Assembly: GCF_963576675.1 (NCBI RefSeq)
Contig: NC_088915.1
Location: 38,965,501-39,029,500 of the forward strand
DNA: 64,000 bases
From: Euphorbia lathyris
Lineage: Eukaryota > Streptophyta > Magnoliopsida > Malpighiales > Euphorbiaceae
Reading direction: 5' to 3'
Part shown: positions 1-10,787 of the stretch, in pieces
How positions within the stretch are numbered: position 1 is the stretch's first letter
How the letters are laid out: every line of letters starts with the position of its first letter
Notes under the pieces: model-generated
The model's database searches: none
Seen by the model: the letters and a program-made list of their open reading frames with translations, nothing else
Told to the model about the DNA's origin: nothing
Made by a program: the position numbers and the translations under genes

Positions 1-366
1 ATCCCTAAGAGCAAGAGAGAGAATTTTGACCCCCAGTTTGAGGACGAGATTTTCCACGGCTTCCTTCCGATCAATTGATTTCATCTATTTCTTTTATCCT
101 TGATCTTGTGTTGATTAATTAGAGGTAATCTATTTTGGTTGCTACTCAACGGTTGATTCTAACTTAATCTTCCTGTGTTTTATTTTGTGTTTGGGAACTC
201 GGAGAAGAGTTGTGGGCACTTCATTAACAACGGTAGATTGATCATCAAAAGGTAATTCTTCTTATCCCTCTTTATATGAAATAACGATTAACGGATCCTA
301 GGGTTAATGGAAATAGGTTAAATTTTTTTATATTTCCGCTGCTATACCTTAGCCTAATTTCCAACA
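1..366 (+). repeat. 3' end of a Copia LTR, cut by the window edge
   Basis: This stretch resembles the last part of the Copia LTRs at 47880-48254 and 55560-55937: a shared run around 'ttgatcttgtgttgattaa', then 'ttgtgggcacttc', then 'tatatgaaataacgatta' and a terminal block of the 'ccgctg...ttagcct' type. It ends in CCAACA at 366, a canonical LTR terminus, and Athila-type gag coding sequence follows at once. It is therefore the right end of a solo LTR or full element inserted in that gag. The left end and target duplication lie outside the window. Confidence 0.8.
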
Positions 367-1092
367 GATTATAGTGGTGCGGATGAGGTAGAACATGTAA
401 ATTTTATCCAATGATAGAATCAAATCAATAACCCCTATTCGAATACCTATAATCCCGGATGGAGAAACAACCCTAACTTTAGTTGGAAAGAGAATAATAA
501 TACTGGTGCCAATCAAGGTAGAAGTACTAATTACCAAAATCAATCAAGGGATACTATTGGCACATTATCTTCTAAAATTGATAAATTTATAGATGCTATC
601 GGTGGTAAAATTAACAACCACGATAAAGGTTTTAAACGTATTGAGAACAAGTTTGATCAATTGATTGAGAACCATTCGTCTAGCATCCATAATTTGGAAG
701 TACAAATTGGACAAATTGCAAAGTCAATTCCATCCCGAAAGGAGGGTAGTCTTCCTAGCCATACAGAAGAAAATCCTAAAGAGCAGGTTAAGGCTATAAC
801 TCTTGGATCGGGAAAACATTATTTAGGTCCGAAAATGCCCGAAAGTACTACTAACATTTTGCAGGGAAGTGATTTGACAATAAAGTCCACAGAAGTGAAT
901 ACAAATTTGAAAAGTTCACCCAATGATGCTAATGCAATAGCATTTTCACCAAAACCAGCTTTTCCACATAAAGTCCGAAACAAGGACTATGATAAATAAC
1001 TTTTGACATTTTTAGACAAACTTAAAAATTTACATATTAATTTGACATTTATGGATGCGATAACCCAAATTCCTATCTACGGTAAGTTTTGA
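367..1092 (+). pseudogene. gag: Athila-type Gag, C-terminal part, with stops
   Basis: The frame starting at 367 gives an Asn-rich segment (NPGWRNNPNF), then a coiled-coil-like stretch with the family signature NLEVQIGQIA near 690-720 and GSLPS..EENPKEQ..AITL near 745-800, which marks the end of Athila-type Gag just before the protease. Stops occur at 412-417 (TGA TAG), 997-999 (TAA) and 1090-1092 (TGA), all in the same frame as the protease that follows, so gag and protease were once one frame. The N-terminal Gag domain is missing, cut off by the LTR ending at 366. Confidence 0.8.
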
Positions 1093-1806
1093 AAGGATTT
1101 AATTTCTAAGAAAATAAGTTGGGAAGGCATTTCATCCATAGTTTTAACCGACCATTGTAGTTCAATCGTATCAAGTCATTTGCCAACTAAGTTAAAAGAC
1201 CCAGGATGTTTTACCATCCCGTGCAAACTGGGAGATATCGAATTCCCAAGTTGTCTTTGCGACTTAGGAGCGAGCATTAAGTTAATGCCATTGTCTATAT
1301 TCAAAAAGTTAGGTCTAGAAGAAGACATTAAACGTACTAATATGGTTTTACAATTAGCGGATCAAACCACTAAAAATCCATATGGTATAATTGAAGATGT
1401 TTTAGTAAAAGTCGATAAATTCATTTTTCCTACCGAATTTGTTATACTTGACTTTGCATATGACGTTAATTGTCCACTAATTTTTGGTAGACCATTTATG
1501 AATGCGGGATGTGCATTAGTCGATGTGCCGGAAGGAAAAGTAATTTTGAGAATAGGAGAAGACAAAATTGAGTTTAATATGAATAGAGCCAGGAAATATC
1601 CTATGGAAGAGTTCGTTTGTATGAAACTTGATTTGGTTGACGAATGTGTTAACGAAGTTGTTAAAGAGGAAAGTATAATAGAACCAATAGTTGATGAAGA
1701 AATGGAAGATAAGGCTCCAGAGCCTTTGATTCGTGAAGATGGACCAATTCCACCCTCAATTTTGAAACCCCCTAAATTAGAACTAAAAGAGTTGCCCAGC
1801 ATTTGA
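1093..1806 (+). pseudogene. Retroviral-type aspartic protease domain of A1
   Basis: Open frame after the last gag stop. The motif LCDLGASIKLMPLS (about 1257-1300) is the plant gypsy form of the D-[ST]-G-A aspartic protease active site, with Leu at the second position as is common in Athila relatives. The domain runs to about 1560 (PLIFGRPFMNAG). It is followed by an acidic linker rich in Glu that leads to RT. The frame ends with TGA at 1804-1806, just where the RT frame begins in another phase, so the two were separated by a one-base loss. In a working element this protease would mature the Gag-Pol polyprotein inside the particle. Confidence 0.85.
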
Positions 1807-4574
1807 GATACACTTTTCTAAGTGAAGGTGATACTCTACCTATAATTATCTCTAACAAATTGACTAAAGAACAAGAGGAAAGTTTAAAAGAAGTTATTAG
1901 AAATAGGATAGGAAGTATAAGTTGGCAAATTTCAGACCTTAAGGGAATTAATCCCAGCATTGTAATGCATATGATTCATTTAGAAGAAGGTAAACCCCCT
2001 AAAGTGGATAGGCAAAGACGCCTAAATCCGAACATGAAAGAAGTCGTTAAAAACAAAATCACAAAACTTTTGGATAATGGAATCATTTATTCGATTTCGG
2101 ATAGTGAATGGGTTAGTCCGATCCATTGTGCACCAAAGAAGGGAGGTCTGACTGTAGTGAGAAATGAAGAAGGTGAGTTTATACCTACGCGAACCACCAT
2201 AGGTTGGAGGGTTTGTATAGATTATAGGAACCTAAACAAGGCAACAAGGAAAGATAATTTTCCTCTTCCTTTCATTGATGAAATGATCGAGAGGATAGTC
2301 GGTCATGCATTTTATTGTTTCCTAGATGGTTATTCTGGATTCTTTCAAATTTACATTTACCTGGATGACCAAGACAAAACAACCTTCACGTGTCCCTTTA
2401 GAACTTTTGCTTATAGAAGAATGCTTTTTGGTCTATATAATGCACCCGTAACGTTTCAATGTTGTATGACTGCAATTTTTAATGATTTCATTGAAGATAT
2501 CATGGAAGTATTCATGGATGATTTTTTCGTTTATGGAGATTCTTTCGATGCATGTTTACAAAACTTAGATAAAGTATTGTCTATATGTGAAGAAACGAAC
2601 CTAGTACTTAATTGGGAAAAATGTCACTTCATGGTAGACGAAGGAATAGTTTTAGGACAAAAAATTTCTAAAAAAGGATTAAAAGTTGATAGAGCGAAAA
2701 CTTCTGTAATAGAAAATTTACCCCCTCCAACCACAGTTAAGGGAGTAAGATCATTTTTAGGACACACAAGTTTTTACAGAAGGTTTATAAAGAACTTTTC
2801 CGTAATTGCCAAACCACTTACTAATTTTCTTATGAAAGATTCTACTTTTGATTTTAACGAGGATTGTTTACAAGCCGTAGGATGTGTACTGGGTCAAAGG
2901 AAAGATAAGAAACTTCATGTCATATATTATGCAAGTCACACTTTATCCGGTGCACAATTAAATTATACAACAACCGAAAAAGAAATGCTAGCGGTAGTTT
3001 TTGCATGTGATAAGTTTAGATCGTACTTGTTAGGATCTAAAGTCATCATTTACACCGATCATACTGCTTTAAGGTATTTGTTTGTTAAGAAAGATGTAAA
3101 ACCGCGTCTTATTAGATGGGTTTTATTATTGCAAGAATTTGACATTGAAATAAAAGATAAAAAGGGAGTCGAAAACCTTGTAGCCGATCATCTATCAAGG
3201 CTTAAAGATGAAAATTGTCCCATTGGTGAGACCATAGGCATACGAGATGATTTCCCCGATGGATATCTCATGCAAGTAAAAAGTGTAATAGCACCATGGT
3301 ATGCGGATATAGCTAATTACCTTGCTGCTAATATTGTTCCAAATGGATTGAATTCCCAGCAAAAGAAGAAATTCTTTTCGGAAGTTAAAAAATATTTTTG
3401 GGAAGATCCATTCTTGTTCAAAACATGTGGTGATGGAATGCTTAGGAGATGCGTTAGTGAGTTTGAGTATAATTCTATTATGTTAGAATGTCATGCAAGC
3501 TCTTACGGAGGTCATAATGGTATAAGGAAAACAGTTGCGAAGGTATTAGAATGTGGATTCTTTTGGCCTACTCTGTTTAAAGATGTTTGTTCATTTGTTA
3601 TCCGTTGTGATAAGTGTCAAAGAACAAGGAATTTAGGTAAGAAAGATGAGATGCCTCTCACGATCATCATGGAAGTTGAAATCTTCGACGTGTGGGGAAT
3701 CGATTTTATGGGTCCTTTTCCTCCTTTTGACAAAACTTATATTTTAGTAGCCGTAGATTATGTTTCAAAGTGGGTTGAAGCAATTGCAACCCCGACCAAT
3801 GATTCTAAGGTAGTTGTTAAGTTTTTAATCGAAATATTTTGTCGATTTGGAGTCCCGAGAGTAATGATAAGCGATGGAGGTAGTCATTTCATAAATAGAA
3901 GTTTTGAATTGGTTATGAAGAAATACGGAGTACATCACCGTGTATTTACGCCATACCATCCTCAAACGAATGGTCAGGCGGAAATTTCAAATAGAGAACT
4001 CAAATGGATATTGGAGAAAACAGTTTCGTCTTCTAGGAGAGACTGGTCACATAAACTTAACGATGCGTTATGGGCATACCATACTGCATTCAAAACACCT
4101 ATAGTAGTGACACCATATAGATTAGTCTATGGAAAAGCTTGTCATTTACCGGTAGAGTTAGAACATAAGGCGTATTGGGCAATCAAAACCCTTAATTGTA
4201 ATTTACAAAGTGCAGGTAGAAAGCGTTTGTTCGATTTAAACGAGTTGGATGAATTACGCTATTTATCTTACGAAAATGCTAGGGTATACAAAGAAAAAGT
4301 GAAAAAATGGCACGATGCCAGAATTAAGGTCAAAACCTTCAATATTGGGGATAAAGTTTTTCTTTTTAATTCCCGATTGAAGTTATTTCCAGGTAAGCTT
4401 AAGTCTAGATGGAATGGACCGTATCTAGTAAATAAAACGTTTGAGTATGGAGCTTTAGAATTAGAGAATTCTAAAGGAGAACGATTTAAGATTAACGGTA
4501 ATCGTTGTAAAATTTATTATGATGGAGCTCCAATTCAAGCAATTGAATCTGTGGATAAATTTTATAGCATTTAA
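1803..4574 (+). pseudogene. pol: Ty3/gypsy Pol: RT, RNase H, integrase (A1)
   Basis: A long open frame of 923 codons. The first codon is TTG, so this is the downstream part of a polyprotein, not a free start. [14 protein letters not shown] near residue 100, [12 protein letters not shown] near 140 and the catalytic box [10 protein letters not shown] near 237. RNase [11 protein letters not shown] near 390 and [10 protein letters not shown] near 416. Integrase: HHCC zinc finger ([11 protein letters not shown] near 561, CDKCQR near 601), then catalytic residues in WGIDFMG (about 630), ISDGG (about 690) and GQAEISNRE (about 727), a D,D-35-E spacing. Between [10 protein letters not shown] and VGCVLGQ (near 2875) about 30 residues are missing compared with relatives, including element D of this window at 61345-61420. 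That removes the first catalytic Asp of RNase H. RT would copy RNA into DNA and integrase would insert it; this copy could not finish the job. Confidence 0.9.
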
Positions 4575-4920
4575 TTTACTTAGTTCTTCGTTTTTAGTTT
4601 TTCATTTTTCTTAGTTTTAGTTCATAATTTTAATTTTATTTCAGTTTATTTTATTTTACTTTTTGTTTTAGTTAAGAAAAAATAAATTTTATCATTAAAA
4701 AGAATAATAAATGTCATGTTTTGAATTTTTATTTTAGAAAATAAATGTGCTTTAAGTCAAAAATACTTTTTATTTAAAATCTCTGCATGGATTTCTGAAA
4801 TCTCAATTGAGATTTTTAGCATTTCAGTCTTAGAAAAGTTTCTGCTCGTGTAGAGATTTTTGAAATCTCCACCGCGACATTGGAAGAGGTCGAACATACG
4901 TCTTTGCTAAGGAGCAAAGC

Positions 4921-4959
4921 GTGTCGCGACCGAGATTCCAAGAATCTCGATCGCGACAC
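4921..4959. repeat. 17-bp-arm hairpin, copy 1
   Basis: Arms 4921-4937 and 4943-4959 are inverted repeats with one mismatch (a C against a T, forming a wobble-type pair in one strand) around a 5-base loop, CCAAG. The arms carry TCGCGA and CGAGATT. Related hairpins lie at 27310-27342 and 30591-30627. Confidence 0.85.
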
Positions 4960-5107
4960 GACATATTATCTGTGTTGTAGCTTTATTTCTTTTATCTTTC
5001 CTAAGTCAATATGCTCTAATTCGAATTTTTAAGTCAGTTTATGCCCAAAAGGTACCAATTTGGCACCTTTTCATTTTTAACAGTCATAATTTTTGGTTTT
5101 AGTAACC

Positions 5108-5115
5108 TATAAATT
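5108..5115 (+). promoter_or_regulatory. Candidate internal TATA box before post-pol ORF
   Basis: TATAAATT lies 102 bp upstream of the ATG at 5217, in a non-coding AT-rich stretch. The spacing suits a short 5' leader. AT-rich sequence gives chance matches, so this is weak by itself. It is listed because the unrelated SIRE-like element shows the same arrangement (10400-10407). Confidence 0.3.
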
Positions 5116-5216
5116 AAAATATTTTTCAGAATTACATTATCTTTTCATCTCTTTCAGAAATTCTGAACTTCTCACTTTACAATTTATTAAGTTACAGACA
5201 CCAAATCTCTTTCAAC

Positions 5217-5383
5217 ATGACTTCCTCTCCTAAACACATGAAGAAAAATACGTCTGCTCGTAGCAAACGTGTTGATATATCAGCACGTTACGGTGCATGG
5301 TTTCCCATTTATAATGCAGATGAGGGACGACGGTATTTACAGTTTCGTTATGTCATGTTTTTGAAGGATTTGAAGTGGAAGCA
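5217..5383 (+). pseudogene. Start of Athila post-pol ORF, cut by SIRE-like element
   Basis: The ATG at 5217 opens a frame of about 55 codons: a basic N-terminus (KHMKKNTSARSKR), then ARYGAWFPIYNADEGRRYLQF. This matches the start of the ORF at 27635 (a basic head, then VQYGATFDIETDVEGRRYRHF), so both belong to the Athila post-pol ('ORF1/env-like') family. The reading is cut at 5383/5384 by an LTR. The N-terminal basic stretch may bind nucleic acid or act as a nuclear signal (inference). I see no signal peptide, which argues against a classical envelope protein in this copy. Confidence 0.7.
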
Positions 5384-6750
5384 TGTTGGTATTTAGGAAA
5401 CGAATTTCAAAAAAAAATCTTAAACAAACAATCAGTGTGATCCAATCACTCTAATAAACATAGGAACTATTTAAAAATTTTTCCGTTAAGACTGACTTCT
5501 TTTCTTAAGAAAAGGTTTACACAGCGGCGCTAAGTAGTTTTAAGACACAAGCTTAGTCAACTTGTGACTAAGTCTGTTTCTTTCTTTGAGTCAGGAGATA
5601 GCACTTAGAGTCTATTCCTGAACTCAGCTTCTTAGTGCACTCAACTCAGCGTGAGTTCGTTACTTAGTCAGTTTTATAGCAAGCAATATATAAAGGAGTT
5701 TAAGGGTTAGAAATATGTTACTCAGCAGACATATCCTAGTTTGGCCTCTCCGCCTACGTCCAGTCCCCGGAACACGTTCCGAGTTTTTTGAATTCTCTAC
5801 TGAGCTCTTTAAAGGTATAACACGAAACCTTTTACAATAGAAGCTGAGTATACAAGAGTACCTTCCTCTATACCTCTACTCACTCCTATAACTACCGCTG
5901 AGTACTATAACCGAGTACTCAGCCTCTCCTTTCTATTCTTCTAGAAATGATAAAGTGTTTGTCTTAAACAGCAATTGCTAAGACACTTTAGATGATTGAA
6001 ATCACTCTAGAATTTTACACAATGATTGGAAATTGGTGTAAGATTTTGCTTTGCTTTTCTCACAGAACTTCAAGTATGAATTTGGTCAGCGTTGCGACTA
6101 ATTGAAGATCTACGTCAAATGAAGCAAATGAGAGGCCTTTATATAGTGACACTTCAAGCACCGGTAATTTCAAATTTCGAAATAACCGTTGGAGGCAAAC
6201 GGCTTCCTGTCGTTGTCACTCAGGACGTGCTCAGTGTCGTTGGCCAATGAGATTCTTGCATCTTCTGTCTACGGCAGTGCTCAGTAGCTTTTCATCAGAT
6301 AAACAGAATGTTTCGACATTTACGGCAAAGTCTTCCAGACAGCTTCCTGCGCCTTCTGATCTTTACCCAAAGTAGAAATACTTTGTCTAGAAGTTGGTTC
6401 TGTTCTGCCGTTGACCTGACTACATTGTCGCTCAACTTAGCAACTTCCTCTTGAAGCTTTTGTTAGAAGGCTTCTCGATCCTTCTTCATGCTGAGTCGTC
6501 GTTTCACTTGATACGACTGCGTTTTATCTTCTTGGGCCGTGAGGTCTTGATCTGCTGACTTGGGCTTGACTTCCACTTATGGGCCTTTGGACTTTTTATC
6601 TTAATGTCTTATAGATCAATAAACTCAACATTGAACAAACACATTAGTGTGAATAAATCAAAGCATTTAAATTTAATGTGTTAGAATATTTTTTATCATT
6701 TACTTAAATAATTTTGTCAAATCAAAATCATGTGGAAAGGTGTTTCAACA
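5384..6750 (-). repeat. 3' LTR of S
   Basis: Begins TGTTGGT and ends TTTCAACA on the plus strand. From 'gaactattta' (about 5465) onward it matches 15775-17061 with scattered substitutions. The first 80 bases after TGTTGGT are unrelated to the other LTR. On the minus strand these are the last bases of U5. Confidence 0.85.
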
Positions 6751-6764
6751 AACTCCCCCATTTT
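6751..6764 (-). other. Polypurine tract of S
   Basis: Minus-strand AAAATGGGGGAGTT lies directly against the LTR and would prime plus-strand DNA synthesis. Confidence 0.85.
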
Positions 6765-7358
6765 GATGTTGGCAAAAATATTCAGTCAAGAACTCAGTGT
6801 TGAGCTCCCCTATGATAGTTGACCTTATATTACTCAGGATACTCCCTCGTAAGGGTTGAGCTACTGACTTAGTTTTACTTTAAACATTTCAAGGTTTAAT
6901 CAAGTAAGTCTAAGGTCAGTTTTCAGAAATAGGTCAGCTCATGGAACATATTCTTTTTAACTCAGTTTATGCGGAAGATTTAGATATCAGAGAGCGCTGA
7001 GTATATCTTTGTTCAATGTGATTTAGTTAAGAAGACATATAAAAGAGGTCAACTTATAGATCAACACAGCATACAATCATAAAGCAATGTAGACAATTAA
7101 CACAGTTGACTTAAGGAAGATGCGTTAGAGTTTATCACAAAACATAAGTAAGCATCACATACGATTGGTAAATTTTGAAAAGGTATATGCATGCATAGTT
7201 TTGTATTCAGGGTCAGCACAACAAAATACATAAGGAAAAGACTACAAGTTTAACAAAACTAAATCTAGTCAATCCTAGTCAAGCTATTTTTTCTTGTAGT
7301 TAATTTGGACATCATGCTCTGTAGCTTTTCCTTTTCCCTTGAATTTCTGCTGACTTCC
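6765..7358 (-). other. 3' untranslated region of S
   Basis: Non-coding stretch between the end of the env-like frame and the polypurine tract. No ORF. Short words such as CTCAG and GTCAG are frequent, as elsewhere in S. Confidence 0.5.
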
Positions 7359-10298
7359 TTATGCTTCTCCTGATTGTTGAGTTCTTTGAGCTTGTTCTTT
7401 CTCCCCTATTTTGTTATCATCGGGAGGAGTAGGAATGAAGGTGTCATCGATGGCAGCACGAGTTAATCGGCCAGAGAATGCCTTAAGCATGCGTGTGCTT
7501 TCATTGATGCCATCAAAAATAGGAACACCCTCATCCAAAACAGAACGTGGAATCCTGATAGCCGAGGCATTGAGCATACTCAGGATGTATGCTTGAGACT
7601 TTCCAACCCAGGTTATACTGTCAGTCAGCATGGAAAATGCTTGATGAAACATCTTTAGCAAAGCTGAGTCAAAGTACTGATGTTGAACATTTGAGTGGCG
7701 CACATGGTTGAAAGTGACTCGAGAGTACCTCAGAATTTCATTCGTCTTGAGCTGGTCAGTTTCCATCTATTCCTTACTCAAGTTGAGTAGACGGACAACC
7801 TCACTAATTTGCTCAATGGAGCATTGGGAGGAGGAAGAGAGTTGCTCATTTGTTCTGGCTTGCTCAGTGTGAAGCTGGTTGAAGAGTTGATGAACTTCAT
7901 CAGAAGTTGCATACATTGTGTTCGCAGTTGACAAAGAATGAAATTGACCCTGAAGAGAGTTCAAGTGATTGACCATAGTCAGCTGGAGTTCGGCTAGCTT
8001 GGTTATTGATTCTTGCCTGGGCTGTTGAGACTGAAGTGAAGTCTTGACACTCAGAAGATCCTTAAGACCTTCAATTTCTGTGAGAAGCTGAGTGACAGAC
8101 GAAAGCTGAGTTGGCTCAACAGGAACTGACCCAGCGGCATCGATATTTGTTTGATGTAGGTCCTAGAGTAGAGCTTGAGCTGAGTCAATAATTCTTCGAC
8201 CAGACTCAGAGGCATTCAGATACGAGAAAGATCCATCATTATTTGGCCCAGTTGTCGGAGTACGAGTAGAACCGAATTGTGGAGGTGTTTGGTTCTGCTC
8301 AATATTAGAAGTGCCAGCATTATCAGCGGCTGGTCTTGAGTTTAGATTTCCAGTAGAAGCTGACTGGATGATATTCTGCACTTGTATTTGTGGAAGAGTA
8401 TGATCGGCAGAATTATCTACTTGCTCAGTGTCAGGCTGAATCTGACTGGTTTCAGGAGGTTGAGGAATTTCAGCATTGACCTGAGCAGGTATTTCCTTAG
8501 CTATCTCAGTATGTTGAGGAGCAGGAACTTCGAGCACTTGCTCGGGATCATCTTGGCTTAGGGGAGAAGTTGAGTCGGCATGTTCCTTAGGATTAGAAAC
8601 AGAGGCTTGCTTTTCCTGTTGCTCTGGTGGAGACTCAATGGAATTTGAGAAGAACTTAAATTGCATATCTGATAGGTCAGTAATCTGATCCCGCAGAGGT
8701 GAGTCACTCATGAGGTCAATGACAGGGGATCGATGTGCTTTCTTCTTAAGTCTCTTTAACTTCTTAGTCTTTTGAGGAGAGGGGTCAGCAGGAATGGACT
8801 CAATAGAGTCAGTAGGTGAAGTTGCTCCTTGATTAGTGTGATCCTTTGCTATTGGCTCAGCTTCTTCGTCAACCTCCTCAGTGTAGGTTGTGCCATGTTG
8901 GTCAACATCTGATGGCTCATGTTGCTCATCATCCACTGTTTCCTCATTATCAAACTGACCACCCAGTTCTTCTTCATCTTGTTCAACCTGTGGTTGCTCA
9001 ATGTCAATGCTAAGACTTTGTGCAAAGTGTGAGTCAGCAGGAATGACGAAGTCAGTGGGAGGTGCATTGATGGGACTCAACCCAGAAGAGATTTTCTTCT
9101 TCTTTCTCAGTGGTTGCTCATCAGTGTCCTCTTTCTCTTCTACCTTAGGCTCAGCTTGCCTTTTGAGGTTTTCCGTTGACTTAGGTCCAACCTGGCCTTG
9201 TTGAATTTGAGGCTTAGTTCCTCTGGACACAAACTTAAGCTTTTTCGGTGGAGAAACAGCGTCTCTAGAGGGGCTTTGAACAAATTTCCTCTTTCTTTCC
9301 TTCTTTCCTTTTCGGGTCTACATCCCCTCGGTTTCCTGAACAGCGGCCCCTTTTCCTTTCTTGGGCATAATTGGTTGATCGTAGAATAGACCAAACAATG
9401 CAGTTGCAGTAATTTCTGTTCCCCAAGTGTGGATTTCCTCAACCAAGCTCACCCGGTGATCTTTGAGGATTCTGGTGATAATGGAGCCTAACCTAAGGGT
9501 TCTAGTACTTCTTTGAAACCCACCGATTATAAAGACAGGCATGTTGATCGGCTTATAGGCCAGCATGTGCCAGATGAAGCACTGCTCAAAGTTTGTCGCT
9601 GAGTTGGTGGAGTTGACCTTAGGGAAGAGGAAATTGGTCAGTATGTAGTGGGCCATCTTTTGATGTTGACCCATGGAGGTACTCGAAATTTCCCCTATAT
9701 GACCAGGAGGTTTACAGAACTCAACGGAGTACTCAATCTTATCTTGGTCACCTGATTTTCTGAGTTGAGCTCCTTCATTTTTTAGTTTGAGCAGTGAGGC
9801 AAGGTAAGCAGGGTTGATGAAGATGTCCTTCCCTCGAACCTTAGTGACCATGTAGTCCCGGTTATCATCAGCGGCTCTTAGGTTAGCGTAGAATTCCTTC
9901 ACTAACTCAGGATAGGTAGCTTCTCGAAATGAGAACAGCTCGGTCCAGCCGTTCTTTGTGATCCACTCACAGAAGGGTTGCTCCGCTTCCACAAATCCCT
10001 TTGAAAACCATCGAGAGTGGTCAACCTTATACCCCCTCACACTCTCGTAAACCAGAGAGTAGGTGCGTTCCATGGGTTTCTTTGCCTTATCCTGCTTTTG
10101 CTTCCCTTTCGAGGAGGTGGCTTGGTCAGCCTTGGTTTTCTTCCTCGGTGTGGTGACCTTTGAGTGGTCACGCTGACTCGTTTCTTGAGACTTAGTGGAA
10201 GTCTCTCTATGTTCCTGTTGAGCAGGAGATGGAGGGTTTTCATCAGAGCGATTATCGGCGTAACCGGCACCGGAGACATTCTGAGAATCTTTTGTCAT
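7359..10298 (-). pseudogene. Env-like post-pol ORF of S, three amber stops in frame
   Basis: A single minus-strand frame of 979 codons plus stop if three TAG codons (9318-9320, 8163-8165, 7767-7769) are read through. Start chosen at 10298 (MTKDSQNVSG) because a TATA-like box lies just upstream; the frame is open further up to 10502. Region 1 (about residues 40-85) is basic (TPRKKTKADQ, KGKQKQDK). Region 2 (about 90-300) is a folded-looking domain with WITKNGWTELF, YPELVKEFYANLR and VRGKDIFINPAYL, resembling the plant transposon domain also seen in Athila post-pol ORFs. Region 3 (9230-8163) is Pro/Glu/Gln-rich and acidic with a KKTKKLKRLKKKAHR patch. Region 4 (after 8160) looks coiled-coil (VNHLNSLQGQFHSLS, LHTEQARTNEQL). 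I see no signal peptide or membrane segment, so 'envelope' is only a positional name. Confidence 0.75.
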
Positions 10299-10787
10299 GA
10301 TTCTTAGAGAAGTTTGAGAAGTTTGGGAATTTTTAGAGAAGAGTATTTGAATACCAGAAATTTCTAAGCATAAAGAAGTAAAAGTGGGAAATCGTCCACT
10401 ATTTATAGAGGTGTCGAGTTGATCTGAAGCGTTGAGGTGGCCGTTTGACCTCGAGATACTCAATCGACAAAGATTCTGGCATTTATGACACATTCGGTGC
10501 ATGTATTTTCTAATTATTGCGCATACGTCATCCTAGGTGGCTATTTAATTCGCGTGTTATGCATTAAATTTTGCAACGGATCTTTACTCAGTGTTAAGGA
10601 TTTCAAACGTTTACAGTACTGAGTAGTTAGTGTTACGCAAAGGAATAATTTGTATGCTTAGTAGCTCAGCTTAAGATAAACACTCAGCATGTATATCTAC
10701 TCAGCATGTGATAGTTATTGATTTAGCATAAATCATTCAGCATGGTAATTCACTCAGCATGCATATATCACATATTATACTTGGAAT
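10299..10787 (-). other. Spacer between pol and env-like ORF in S
   Basis: No coding match. The part at 10680-10775 holds four copies of the word (C/T)CAGCATG at irregular spacing. The TATA candidate is at its right-of-centre (10400). Confidence 0.5.
10400..10407 (-). promoter_or_regulatory. Candidate internal TATA box for the env-like ORF
   Basis: Minus-strand TATAAATA in CTCTATAAATAGT, about 102 bp upstream of the ATG at 10298. It lies outside the LTRs, in the pol/env spacer. It could drive a separate message for the post-pol ORF; splicing from the LTR transcript is the alternative. Confidence 0.45.

Larger units (their letters stand above)
4575..5216 (+). other. Spacer between Athila pol and post-pol ORF
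   Basis: AT-rich and without an ORF. It holds a strong hairpin (4921-4959) and, about 100 bp before the next ATG, a TATAAATT box. The layout of hairpin, then about 260-300 bp, then a related ORF recurs at 27310-27635. Confidence 0.6.
367..5383 (+). mobile_element. Athila-like Ty3/gypsy retrotransposon A1, internal region (partial)
   Basis: The order gag, protease, RT, RNase H, integrase is that of Ty3/gypsy elements, and an extra ORF downstream of pol is typical of the Athila lineage. The left side is cut by a Copia LTR and the right side by the SIRE-like element at 5384. No LTR of this copy is visible unless the Athila sequence resuming at 26125 is its other half. Stops in gag, a frameshift between protease and RT and a deletion in the RNase H region mark it as dead. 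Confidence 0.85.

Noticed and set aside
7359..10298. A true viral-type envelope gene in S
   Set aside because: No signal peptide, no membrane segment and no fusion-peptide-like stretch is visible; the protein is basic, acidic and coiled-coil-like instead.
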